The position numbers and the translations under genes were made by a program. From assembly GCA_017619985.1 (NCBI GenBank), contig JAFZRG010000078.1:1-27176 (forward strand): DNA of 27,176 bases, given 5' to 3'. Below are positions 20,933 to 27,176 of the stretch, piece after piece. This stretch comes from Bacillota bacterium (GTDB lineage Bacteria > Bacillota > Clostridia > Peptostreptococcales > Anaerovoracaceae). How positions within the stretch are numbered: the stretch's first letter is position 1; each line of letters opens with the position of its first letter. The notes beneath the pieces are model-generated. The model worked only from the letters and a program-made list of their open reading frames with translations. It searched no databases and was not told where the DNA came from.

Positions 20933-21991
20933 TTAGAGTTTGACCACCCAGCCGTACGGATCTTCGATCTCGCCCCACTGCAGACCCGTGAGGGTGTCGT
21001 ACAGTTTCTTGGAGAACTCGCCGACCTCGCCGTTATTGAAGACGTATTCGACGCCTTCGTGCGTCAGGGAGCTGATGGGCGAAATGACCGCCGCGGTGCC
21101 GACGCCCCAGACTTCCTCGACGCGGCCTTCCTTCGCCGCTCCGAGAAGCTCTTCCACGGAGATCCGCTTTTCGATGACTTCCACGCCCCAGTCCTTCATG
21201 ACCTGGATCATGGATTTTCTGGTGATGCCGGGCAGGATGGAACCGTTCAGCATCGGCGTATAGACCTTGCCGTCGATCTTGAACATGACGTTCATGCCGC
21301 CGACTTCCTCGATGTACTTTCTCTCTACGCCGTCGAGCCAGATCAGAGCGGGATAGCCTGCCGCCTCGCTGCGCATGATGGCTCTGTTGGCCGCGCCGTA
21401 GTTGCCGCCGCACTTCGTGAAGCCTGTGCCGCCGCGGACCGCGCGGACGTCTTCCGTCTCGAACGCGCCTTTGACCGCGATCAGGCCTTCGGAGAAGTAG
21501 CTGCCCGAGGGGGACAGGATGATCAGGAACTGTTCCTGATGGATACCGTGCAGCGTCAGGTTCGGATCGGTCGCGATCAGGAACGGGCGGACGTACAGCG
21601 TATTGCCCTTCTTGTGCGGGACCCAGCGTTCATCGACTTTGACCAGCGCCTTGACCGCCTCGACGAAATCATCCGGGTCAACATAGGGCATGCCCATTCT
21701 GTCGGCGGAGTTCTTCATTCTCATGCCGTTCTCATCCGGACGGAACAGTCTTACTACGCCGTCCGTGCCGCGATACGCCTTCAGACCCTCGAAGATCTCG
21801 CCGCCGTAGTGGAATACGCTGGCAGCCGGATCCAGTACGATCGGACCGTAGGGAACGATGCGGGGATCGTGCCAGCCGTCGTCATCATGATCCATGATGA
21901 ACATGTGGTCCGTAAAAATGGAGCCGAATCCCAGCTTTGATTCGTCGGGAAGGGGTTTCGGGTTCGTGGTCTTCGTGATCTTGATATCCAT
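20933..21991 (-). CDS. ilvE: Branched-chain amino acid aminotransferase
   Basis: PLP-dependent class IV aminotransferase that makes or degrades leucine, isoleucine and valine in the cytosol. The 352-residue length fits the long BCAT form. Marks are LDPAASVFHYGGEIFEGLKAYR at 53-74, VRPFLIA at 134-140, GFTKCGGNYGAANRA with PLP lysine Lys193, EVGGMNVMF and NGSILPGITRKS. GGAGGA precedes the ATG at good distance. It is a single-gene unit with its own strong promoter, a 77-nt leader and a UUCG-loop terminator. The leader is too short for a T-box. An 18-of-24 imperfect palindrome at the transcription start may be an operator. Confidence 0.96.
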   Translation of the reverse strand: MDIKITKTTNPKPLPDESKLGFGSIFTDHMFIMDHDDDGWHDPRIVPYGPIVLDPAASVFHYGGEIFEGLKAYRGTDGVVRLFRPDENGMRMKNSADRMGMPYVDPDDFVEAVKALVKVDERWVPHKKGNTLYVRPFLIATDPNLTLHGIHQEQFLIILSPSGSYFSEGLIAVKGAFETEDVRAVRGGTGFTKCGGNYGAANRAIMRSEAAGYPALIWLDGVERKYIEEVGGMNVMFKIDGKVYTPMLNGSILPGITRKSMIQVMKDWGVEVIEKRISVEELLGAAKEGRVEEVWGVGTAAVISPISSLTHEGVEYVFNNGEVGEFSKKLYDTLTGLQWGEIEDPYGWVVKL

Positions 21992-22050
21992 GTTATCCTC
22001 CTCTGTTGAGCGGTTGTTGACTTAAATTATAATCCTAAATCCAACCAAAT

Positions 22051-22074
22051 CGAAACAATATTTATAATGTCTCG
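22051..22074. promoter_or_regulatory. Possible operator of ilvE (imperfect 24-bp palindrome)
   Basis: CGAAACA at one end and TGTCTCG at the other flank an AT-rich centre; 18 of 24 positions are symmetric. It starts right after the -10 box of ilvE, covering the transcription start, where a repressor would act. The sequence does not match CodY or other motifs I know. Confidence 0.35.
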
Positions 22075-22103
22075 ATTATAGTATCTTTATAACAAATAAT
22101 CAA
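22075..22103 (-). promoter_or_regulatory. Sigma-A promoter of ilvE
   Basis: On the minus strand TTGATT, a 17-bp spacer and TATAAT form a near-consensus promoter. Predicted start is near 22068, giving a 77-nt leader. Confidence 0.8.
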
Positions 22104-22111
22104 GCGGATTT

Positions 22112-22129
22112 TTTGTGAAAACGCACAAA
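22112..22129. promoter_or_regulatory. Inverted repeat between the divergent ilvE and hydrolase promoters
   Basis: TTTGTG, six bases, CACAAA: a perfect 6-bp inverted repeat just upstream of both promoters. It resembles Rex or CRP-type half sites but with the wrong spacing, so no regulator is named. Confidence 0.25.
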
Positions 22130-22149
22130 TCCCATCCCGGCGGTTTCTG

Positions 22150-22158
22150 TGCTACAAT
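22150..22158 (+). promoter_or_regulatory. Extended -10 promoter of the hydrolase-thiN-patB operon
   Basis: TGC-TACAAT precedes the AGGGAGA ribosome site by 5 nt and the ATG at 22178 by 19 nt. No -35 is visible. Confidence 0.5.
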
Positions 22159-22177
22159 AAGGCAGGGAGAAAAGCAG

Positions 22178-22918
22178 ATGGACGTGAAACAGCCGCAGAA
22201 GAAAAGCGCAGGAAAACGCATCGGGATGACCCTGCTCGTCATCGCCGTCGTTTTGCTCGCCCTGTTTCTCTTCTATACGGAGAACTATTATCACGCGGAC
22301 CGGACGGCAGTCATGTCGCTCCGCACCGACGACCATGCCGTGGTGACTTCTTCGTGGAACGGCGTGATGTTCGACGGTCCCGGCACGGAGGATCTGCTGA
22401 TCTTCTATCCGGGCGGCAAGGTGGAGGAGACTGCCTACGCCCCGCTGCTGCGGCAGTTGGCAGAAGAAGGTCTGGACGTATTCCTGGTAAGGATGCCCTG
22501 CCGGCTGGCGGTGTTCGGCGTGAACAAAGCCGCGGAAGCGCTGGAGGAAGTCGATGACTACGATCACGTTTACATCGGCGGCCATTCCCTGGGCGGAGCC
22601 ATGGCTGCGAACTACGCGGCAAAGCATCCGGAGGAGATGGACGGGGTCATCCTGCTGGCGGCTTACTCGACGAAAGCGCTGCCGGAAGATCTGCCTGTGC
22701 TGTCGGTCTACGGTACGGAAGACGGGGTGCTGAACCGGGGAAAATACGAAGAGAACCTGGCAAACGTGCCGGACCTGCAGGAAGTCGTGATCGAAGGCGG
22801 CAACCACGCCTGCTTCGGCAGCTACGGGGAGCAGGCCGGCGACGGCGAAGCCAGGATCGACCCGGAACGCCAGTGGGATAAGACGGCAGAAGCGATCCTG
22901 ACATTTCTGCAGCATTGA
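22178..22918 (+). CDS. Membrane-anchored alpha/beta hydrolase
   Basis: Predicted 246-residue hydrolase with a basic N-terminus, one transmembrane anchor at about 17-33 and an extracytoplasmic alpha/beta-hydrolase domain (hydrolase-5 type). LLIFYPGGKVE at 73-83 supplies the oxyanion region, GGHSLGGAMAANYA the nucleophile Ser137, YGTEDGVLN the acid Asp182, and GGNHACFGSYG the base His210, a complete triad. The natural substrate is unknown; esters or lipids are likely for the fold. ATG 22178 is chosen over the GTG at 22115, because AGGGAGA precedes it and the promoter -10 lies between the two. thiN follows 16 bp later. Confidence 0.88.
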   Translation: MDVKQPQKKSAGKRIGMTLLVIAVVLLALFLFYTENYYHADRTAVMSLRTDDHAVVTSSWNGVMFDGPGTEDLLIFYPGGKVEETAYAPLLRQLAEEGLDVFLVRMPCRLAVFGVNKAAEALEEVDDYDHVYIGGHSLGGAMAANYAAKHPEEMDGVILLAAYSTKALPEDLPVLSVYGTEDGVLNRGKYEENLANVPDLQEVVIEGGNHACFGSYGEQAGDGEARIDPERQWDKTAEAILTFLQH

Positions 22919-22934
22919 AAAAAGGAGAACGGCG

Positions 22935-23558
22935 ATGAAACGCTGCGTCATCATCGGAGGCGCGCCGATCGGCCGGTACGACCGCATCCGCGCGCTCCTG
23001 GAGGAAAGCGATTATACTATTTACTGCGACAGCGGGCTGAAGCACCGGGAAGCGCTCGGCAAGGCGCCGGATCTGATCATCGGGGATTTCGACTCGTACG
23101 AGAGACCTGACACCGATGTCGAGACCATCGTTTTGCCCACGGTCAAGGACGATACGGACACGATGTTCGCAGTGAAGGAAGGCATCCGCAGGGGCTTTGA
23201 AGACTTCCTGCTCATCGGCGCGCTCGGCGGACGGCTCGACCACACCATGGTGAACGTCTACTCCCTTCTTTATCTCGACGATAAGGGCAAAAACGGGGCC
23301 ATAGCGGACGATTTCTCCGTCGTGCGGTTAGTTTCCCGTACGCCCGCGGAAATCGAGCCCAAATGGGCGTTTTTCTCGCTGGTGAACATCGACGGGAGCG
23401 CGCACGGGGTCACGATAAGGGACGCCAAATACGAACTGACGGACGCCGAGATCCCCTGCTCGTTCCAGTACGCGACGAGCAACGAACCGCTGCCAAACAA
23501 AACAGCGACTGTCTCTCTGAAGGAAGGACGGCTGCTCCTGATCTGCGATTATGAATGA
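22935..23558 (+). CDS. thiN: Thiamine pyrophosphokinase
   Basis: Transfers pyrophosphate from ATP to thiamine, giving thiamine diphosphate, the cofactor needed by the phosphoketolase in this window. The 207-residue protein has the catalytic-domain signatures YCDSGL (30-35), DLIIGDFDSYE (46-56), PTVKDDTDT (68-76) and IGALGGRLDHTMVN (94-107), and a C-terminal beta domain ending SNEPLPNKTATVSLKEGRLLLI. Length is normal. AAAGGAG precedes the ATG. It is second in the hydrolase-thiN-patB operon; no TPP riboswitch is visible in front. Confidence 0.95.
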   Translation: MKRCVIIGGAPIGRYDRIRALLEESDYTIYCDSGLKHREALGKAPDLIIGDFDSYERPDTDVETIVLPTVKDDTDTMFAVKEGIRRGFEDFLLIGALGGRLDHTMVNVYSLLYLDDKGKNGAIADDFSVVRLVSRTPAEIEPKWAFFSLVNIDGSAHGVTIRDAKYELTDAEIPCSFQYATSNEPLPNKTATVSLKEGRLLLICDYE

Positions 23559-23565
23559 GGTCTCC

Positions 23566-24741
23566 ATGAAATACGATTTCGACACAAGGATAGACCGCCG
23601 CGGCACGCACAGTTACAAACTGGACCTGATGCCAAAAGATCTTCCGGAAGGAACTCTCCCCCTGTGGGTCGCGGACATGGAATTTGCCTGCGCGCCTCAG
23701 ATCCTGGATGCGATTCGGGAAAGACTCGATCATCCCATCCTCGGTTATACGCTCTATGGTGACCCGGAATACAAGAAGACCGTCTGCGGCTGGTTTGCGC
23801 GGCGTCACGGGTGGACGATCGATCCTGACCGTCTCTGCTACGCTCCGGGCGTCGTACCGGCGATCATCGCGATCCTGCACATGCTCACTTCCCCGGGCGA
23901 CGGCATCGTGCTCCAACCGCCGGTCTTTGCCACGTTCAAGGAAAAGATCGAAAGCAACGGAAGAGTTGCCGCCCAAAATCCGCTGCAATGCGAAAACGGA
24001 AACTATACTATGGAGCTGGCGGATCTGGACGACAAGATGAGCCGCCCGGAGAACAAGATCCTCCTGATCTGCAACCCGCACAACCCTGTCGGCAGAGTTT
24101 GGACGAAAGAAGAACTGGCTGCCGCTGCTGCAATCTGCCGGAAATACGATAAATGGGTCCTCTGCGACGAAGTGCATGCGGATATCACGCGCCTCGGAGC
24201 GGACTATACACCCATTCTGACAGCTGCGCCGGACTATGCGGACCGGCTCTTCGTCTTCACCTCCGCCAGCAAAGCGTTCAACATCGCCTCCCTGATGCAG
24301 GCGAACATCGTCTGCCCCAAAGAACAGGTGCAGCCCTTCCGCCAATGGATGGCGGACCACTTCGCGATCGACGGCATCGTACCCCTCGCACGGGAGGCCA
24401 CCGCAGCAGCCTATACAAAAGGGGCAGAATGGCTGGACGCCTGCCGCGCCTACCTGGACGGCAATATCGCTTATGTGGAAGGTTTTTTGCGGGAGCATCT
24501 GCCCGAGGCCGTCATCGCGCCTTGCGAAGGCACTTATCTGATGTGGGTGAACTTCGGCGCTTATTTCGAAAGTGACACCGAACAGGAACGCCGGCTGCAG
24601 CAGGAAGCGCGGCTGTATTTCGAAGAGGGCACTGTTTTCGGCACCGGCGGCAGCGGCTGGGAGCGGATCAATATCGCCTGCCCCCGCAGTATGCTGGAGG
24701 AAGCCATGCAGCGCCTGCTGTCCGTTTGCATCAGCAAATAA
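23566..24741 (+). CDS. patB: PatB/MalY-type aminotransferase, cystathionine beta-lyase
   Basis: PLP-dependent fold-type I enzyme of the MalY/PatB subgroup, usually a C-S lyase on cystathionine or cysteine conjugates giving homocysteine, pyruvate and ammonia. The 391-residue protein has LPLWVADMEFACAPQI (31-46), the GYTLYGDPEY pattern, ICNPHNPVGRVW (168-179), LCDEVHADI with Asp201, PLP lysine Lys236 in FTSASKAFNIASL, and the C-terminal GTGGSGWERINIACPR with substrate-carboxylate Arg. ATG 23566 is preferred because GAGG lies just upstream; the ATG at 23551 lacks a ribosome site and overlaps thiN. A bidirectional terminator follows. Confidence 0.93.
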   Translation: MKYDFDTRIDRRGTHSYKLDLMPKDLPEGTLPLWVADMEFACAPQILDAIRERLDHPILGYTLYGDPEYKKTVCGWFARRHGWTIDPDRLCYAPGVVPAIIAILHMLTSPGDGIVLQPPVFATFKEKIESNGRVAAQNPLQCENGNYTMELADLDDKMSRPENKILLICNPHNPVGRVWTKEELAAAAAICRKYDKWVLCDEVHADITRLGADYTPILTAAPDYADRLFVFTSASKAFNIASLMQANIVCPKEQVQPFRQWMADHFAIDGIVPLAREATAAAYTKGAEWLDACRAYLDGNIAYVEGFLREHLPEAVIAPCEGTYLMWVNFGAYFESDTEQERRLQQEARLYFEEGTVFGTGGSGWERINIACPRSMLEEAMQRLLSVCISK

Positions 24742-24751
24742 GCATAAAAAG

Positions 24752-24780
24752 AACGCGGCATCCGGAGATGCCGCGTTTTT
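24752..24780. terminator. Bidirectional terminator between patB and the HAD gene
   Basis: AACGCGGCATC, loop CGGA, GATGCCGCGTT: a perfect 11-bp stem with T-run on the plus side (24776-24780) and an A-run (24746-24750) giving T on the minus side. It ends both convergent operons and is the only convergent junction here with an intergenic terminator. Confidence 0.88.
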
Positions 24781-24788
24781 GATTGCCA

Positions 24789-25466
24789 TTATTCCAGAAA
24801 TGCCTCCAGAAGCATCTCCGAAACCTCACCGAGGTCTTCCGCCTGCGCGGTATAGAGCCCCCGCATCTCTTCGTTCGCGGGCTGCAGGTCCGGCACCATG
24901 ACGGACATCATGCCGGCCGCGTGCGCCGCGCGGATGCCGTTGTGGGAATCCTCGAGCACCAGGCAGGATCCCGGCGGAACGCCCATGGCCTTCGCGGCGT
25001 TCAGGAACAGATCCGGCGCAGGCTTGCTGCGCGGTGCGTCCTCTCCGCCGAACACCTCTTTGAAATACGGCAGCAGTCCGGCCTCATCCAGTTCCCGCAC
25101 GACCGTTGCTTTCGGGCTCGAACTCGCCACGACCGCCGGCATGCCGGTCCGCTTCAGGTATTCCAGCAGCTCGAACGCGCCTTTCTTGACGGACATCGCC
25201 CTGCCGTCCAGCTCTTCCGCAATGCTCTTCCACATCTCCGCGCGGTAGGCATCGAACGGAAAGTCCGGGCCCAGCAGCTCGGCGGCGAGCTTTCTCACCG
25301 CCGGCAGGTTGATGCCGATGCTTTCCAGGCAGAGCCTGCGGATCTTGTCGCGGTCCAGCCCTTCGCGAACGGCCAGGCGGTCCCAGTGGTCCACGATGAG
25401 ACGTTCCGTGTCGAGCAGCAGCCCGTCCATATCGAAGATGACAAGTCTCGTATCCCTAAGACCCAT
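24789..25466 (-). CDS. HAD-superfamily sugar-phosphate phosphatase/phosphoglucomutase-like
   Basis: Predicted 225-residue cytosolic haloacid dehalogenase-like hydrolase, subfamily IA with an alpha-helical cap (beta-phosphoglucomutase/YniC-like). Motif I FDMDGLLLDTE gives nucleophile Asp12 and acid Asp14; motif II is VVASSSP (Ser115); motif III Lys148 lies in RSKPAPD; motif IV is VLEDSHNGI (Glu172, Asp173). Substrate cannot be read; small sugar phosphates or nucleotides are typical. Its ATG has GGAG 6 nt upstream. The gene is 3 bp downstream of the 5'-nucleotidase-family gene, so they share an operon. Confidence 0.93.
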   Translation of the reverse strand: MGLRDTRLVIFDMDGLLLDTERLIVDHWDRLAVREGLDRDKIRRLCLESIGINLPAVRKLAAELLGPDFPFDAYRAEMWKSIAEELDGRAMSVKKGAFELLEYLKRTGMPAVVASSSPKATVVRELDEAGLLPYFKEVFGGEDAPRSKPAPDLFLNAAKAMGVPPGSCLVLEDSHNGIRAAHAAGMMSVMVPDLQPANEEMRGLYTAQAEDLGEVSEMLLEAFLE

Positions 25467-25469
25467 ACC

Positions 25470-26936
25470 CTACTCCACGATCTCGATGCGCCCTTCCACG
25501 TGGGCGTCCAGGTTGTCGTTCGTCGCGAAATACTCCTCGATGATGTTGTTCACGGACGTCGCCACCACGCGCGGCCGCATGTTCTGCTTGACCTCCTCCA
25601 GGGGCACGTTCATGAATTCGTCGAAGTTCTTGTAGTGATACGCCTGCAGCGCGACCTTCAGGCGGTCATCGGGCTGGATCTCCTTGCCCTGCCACGTGAA
25701 TTCCTCGATCGTGTGCGTCGATTTCCTGTACTTCACGTGGAAGCCCTTCGAGTACTGGTAGAACTCCGTGTGACCCTCCCAGGCCTCGTCGCGCAGCACG
25801 TACTGCAGCATGCGTCTGAACTGGTCGCCGGTCACTTCTATCATGTACAATGCGTCGTCGAACGGCGTGTTCTCGAGCATGTCCTGGTATTCGATCAGCG
25901 GTCCGAGCTCCGTCTTGCGGATGCTGCCCGAGCCCATCATCATGATGTCGAAGCTGGCTTCCCAGGCCAGTGCGTCGGCGTACAGATTGCCCATCTCCGT
26001 CTCCTGCTCGCGCAGCGGATGGGTGAGTTTTCTCGCCCAGCGGGTCACGACCCTCTTGTATTTCGAATCGGTCTGCGTGCGGTAGGAATCGAGCAGCTCC
26101 TCCATGATCTCGTCCTTCGGCGCCGTATCCTCGTTGATGGGCACGCACTGCCACTTCATGTCCGTGATGGCGTTCGCGTCGCAGTCGACCAGCAGGTCCA
26201 TGCGGCCGATGATGTCCGTTCCGGTGCCCGCCTGCACGATGGGCACGCCGTTGACCACTTCCGGTTCGTCCATGAACGTATGCGTATGGCCGCCGATGAT
26301 GAGGTCCACGCCCCAGTCCGGATCGAGCAGTTCCGCCAGTCTGCGGTCCGCCTCGATGCCGATGTGCGTCAGCAGCACCGTCAGGTCCGTATTGCTGTTG
26401 CGGTAGTTGTCGCAGATGATGCCGACTTCCCGCGCCACCTCTTCCACGTCGATGAACGTGCCGATGATCTTCTCGGTCTTGGCCGACGCCAGCACCTCTT
26501 CGGTCAGGATGCCGATGAACAGCACCCGCATGCCGTCCGCCACGTCGACGTTCAGATAGGGCCTGAACAGACGCGCATTGTTCATCGTCACGAACAGATT
26601 CGCGTTGATGATGGGGAATTTCGCACACTTCTCCAGGAACAGCAGGTGCGCCATGCCGTAGTCCGCTTCGTGGTTGCCGACGGTCACGACGTCGGGACGC
26701 AGCATGTTCATCAGGTCGATCGTCGAAAGGCCCGCGTACTCCGAGTCGATGATGGACCCGCGGAACATGTCGCCCGCGATCGCGTAGATCACGTTTTCCT
26801 CTTCCTCGCGCACTTTCGAGATATATCCGGACAGCCTCGGCAGGCCGCCGGTCTCCTTGCCGTTCTCTTCGTGCGGCAGGAACGCTCCGTGCATGTCGTT
26901 CGAATGCAGGATGGTCAGTTTCTTGATATCGCTCAT
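25470..26936 (-). CDS. Cytosolic 5'-nucleotidase/metallophosphoesterase (UshA-type, two-domain)
   Basis: Predicted 488-residue two-domain enzyme that hydrolyses nucleotides or related phosphoesters. The N-terminal metallophosphatase domain has LHSNDMHGAF (Asp14, His16), AIAGDMFRGS (Asp56), TVGNHEADYG (Asn88, His89), LLTHIG and IGGHTHT. The C-terminal 5'-nucleotidase domain, from about residue 310, has the substrate-binding stretch MMMGSGSIRKTEL. UshA relatives are usually exported, but no signal peptide or anchor is present here, so this one should be cytosolic. A GGAGGA site precedes the ATG. It is followed by the HAD gene and preceded by a partial NT5C-like gene, forming a nucleotide-phosphatase neighbourhood. 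Confidence 0.92.
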   Translation of the reverse strand: MSDIKKLTILHSNDMHGAFLPHEENGKETGGLPRLSGYISKVREEEENVIYAIAGDMFRGSIIDSEYAGLSTIDLMNMLRPDVVTVGNHEADYGMAHLLFLEKCAKFPIINANLFVTMNNARLFRPYLNVDVADGMRVLFIGILTEEVLASAKTEKIIGTFIDVEEVAREVGIICDNYRNSNTDLTVLLTHIGIEADRRLAELLDPDWGVDLIIGGHTHTFMDEPEVVNGVPIVQAGTGTDIIGRMDLLVDCDANAITDMKWQCVPINEDTAPKDEIMEELLDSYRTQTDSKYKRVVTRWARKLTHPLREQETEMGNLYADALAWEASFDIMMMGSGSIRKTELGPLIEYQDMLENTPFDDALYMIEVTGDQFRRMLQYVLRDEAWEGHTEFYQYSKGFHVKYRKSTHTIEEFTWQGKEIQPDDRLKVALQAYHYKNFDEFMNVPLEEVKQNMRPRVVATSVNNIIEEYFATNDNLDAHVEGRIEIVE

Positions 26937-26957
26937 AGTGTTTCTTCCTCCGCTTTT

Positions 26958-26966
26958 ATTGTATCA
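26958..26966 (-). promoter_or_regulatory. Extended -10 promoter of the 5'-nucleotidase/HAD operon
   Basis: The minus strand reads TGA-TACAAT, 21 nt before the ATG, with GGAGGA in the short leader. It follows the upstream terminator closely and no -35 is visible. Confidence 0.5.
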
Positions 26967-26973
26967 CGGAAAG

Positions 26974-27002
26974 AAAAAACAGGCGACAGTCAACCTGCCG
27001 CC
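26974..27002 (-). terminator. Intrinsic terminator of the NT5C-like gene
   Basis: On the minus strand GGCGGCAG, loop GTTGA, CTGTCGCC (one G-U pair), then TGTTTTTTC. The TGA stop codon of the gene lies in the loop, so stop and terminator coincide. Confidence 0.75.
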
Positions 27003-27176
27003 CTGCGTATCGTTTCCGCGATGGCTTCGCCCGTGCCCCCTGCGCGCAGGCCCTGCCAGCTGCCGTGCCGGTCGTTGATGCCGTTCAGCAGCTTGATGGC
27101 CACGCCCCTTTCCTGCCAACCCCGCAGATTTCCGTTGTAGTCGTCCACCAGAATATCCGTCGGCCTTATGCCTCCC
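26990..27176 (-). CDS. C-terminal part of an NT5C-type 5'(3')-deoxyribonucleotidase-like HAD protein (partial)
   Basis: The last 61 codons of a gene that enters from beyond the window; stop TGA at 26990-26992. The visible protein contains PTDILVDDYNGNLRGWQER, then GVAIKLLNGINDRHGSWQG. The DDY-N-L-W and KLLNGIN--HG-W pattern is that of the HAD motif IV end of clostridial and phage NT5C-type nucleotidases. The catalytic N-terminus is out of view, so the assignment rests on this segment only. It ends in its own terminator and lies upstream of a second nucleotidase family gene. Confidence 0.65.
   Translation of the reverse strand, partial: GGIRPTDILVDDYNGNLRGWQERGVAIKLLNGINDRHGSWQGLRAGGTGEAIAETIRRAAG

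Noticed and set aside
21992..22068. T-box or other riboswitch before ilvE
   Set aside because: The leader is about 77 nt and has no T-box sequence or terminator/antiterminator pair.
22112..22129. Rex redox-sensor binding site
   Set aside because: Half sites TTGTG and CACAA are present but separated by 6 bases instead of 8, with the inner A/T wrong; kept only as an unnamed repeat.
22115..22177. GTG at 22115 as start of the alpha/beta hydrolase
   Set aside because: No ribosome site, and the promoter -10 box lies downstream of it at 22153-22158; ATG 22178 has both.
24783..27140. A 785-codon open frame on the plus strand
   Set aside because: Antisense shadow of the HAD and 5'-nucleotidase genes; low-complexity His/Arg/Val composition, no ribosome site.

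Overview
The window reads as an ordinary chromosomal stretch of a moderately GC-rich (by eye 55-60 %) anaerobic Firmicute, most likely class Clostridia. The grounds are sigma-A-type promoters, AGGAGG ribosome sites, a LexA/DinR-type SOS box, an ECF transporter core operon, phosphoketolase, a CD0519/CD1768-type membrane protein and a YolD-like protein paired with a Y-family polymerase. I see no insertion sequence, prophage, CRISPR array, tRNA or rRNA gene, and no clear new multi-gene system. The interest lies in gene architecture and a few protein details.

Layout. 21-380 (-): ssrA (tmRNA). 456-1076 (-): a MntP-type Mn2+ exporter, divergent from an OPA-type MFS transporter (1162-2433, +). 8005 down to about 2146 (-): a tight run rluA-like, lepB, smpB, ybaK-like, xfp (phosphoketolase) and a VTT/TVP38 membrane protein. 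The last of these runs 288 bp antisense into the MFS gene. 8086-10037 (+): an MltG-like stub, class II fructose-bisphosphate aldolase, and a small prepilin peptidase squeezed between two terminator hairpins. 14188 down to 9980 (-): ecfA1, ecfA2, ecfT, trmB, gap. 14212-16935: a YtcJ-like amidohydrolase (-) divergent from a CD0519/CD1768-like membrane protein and bcp (+). 17418-19113: a small amidohydrolase (-) and a lipoprotein (+), divergent. 20854 down to 19110 (-): a Y-family polymerase and YolD-like protein under an SOS box. 20933-21991 (-): ilvE. 22178-24741 (+): alpha/beta hydrolase, thiamine pyrophosphokinase, PatB-type C-S lyase. 27176 down to 24789 (-): a partial NT5C-like HAD protein, a cytosolic 5'-nucleotidase-family protein and a second HAD phosphatase.

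How the genes fit together. Three central-carbon enzymes are close by: phosphoketolase, aldolase and GAPDH. The GAPDH lacks the Asp that normally selects NAD+, so it may use NADP+. tmRNA and SmpB are 5.6 kb apart on the same strand and rebuild trans-translation. EcfA1/A2/T form the energising module of ECF vitamin importers, with the S-components encoded elsewhere.

Promoters fall into two kinds. Those with a good -35 box (MFS, ilvE) have no TGn. Those with an extended -10 (TGn before the -10) have no -35. Three operon-leading genes (rluA-like, ecfA1, the 17418-18203 amidohydrolase) have no Shine-Dalgarno and a -10 box only 9-11 nt from the ATG, ending GTT-ATG, which suggests leaderless mRNAs. 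Three terminators lie inside the coding end of the convergent neighbour. No intergenic stretch longer than 300 bases lacks a gene.
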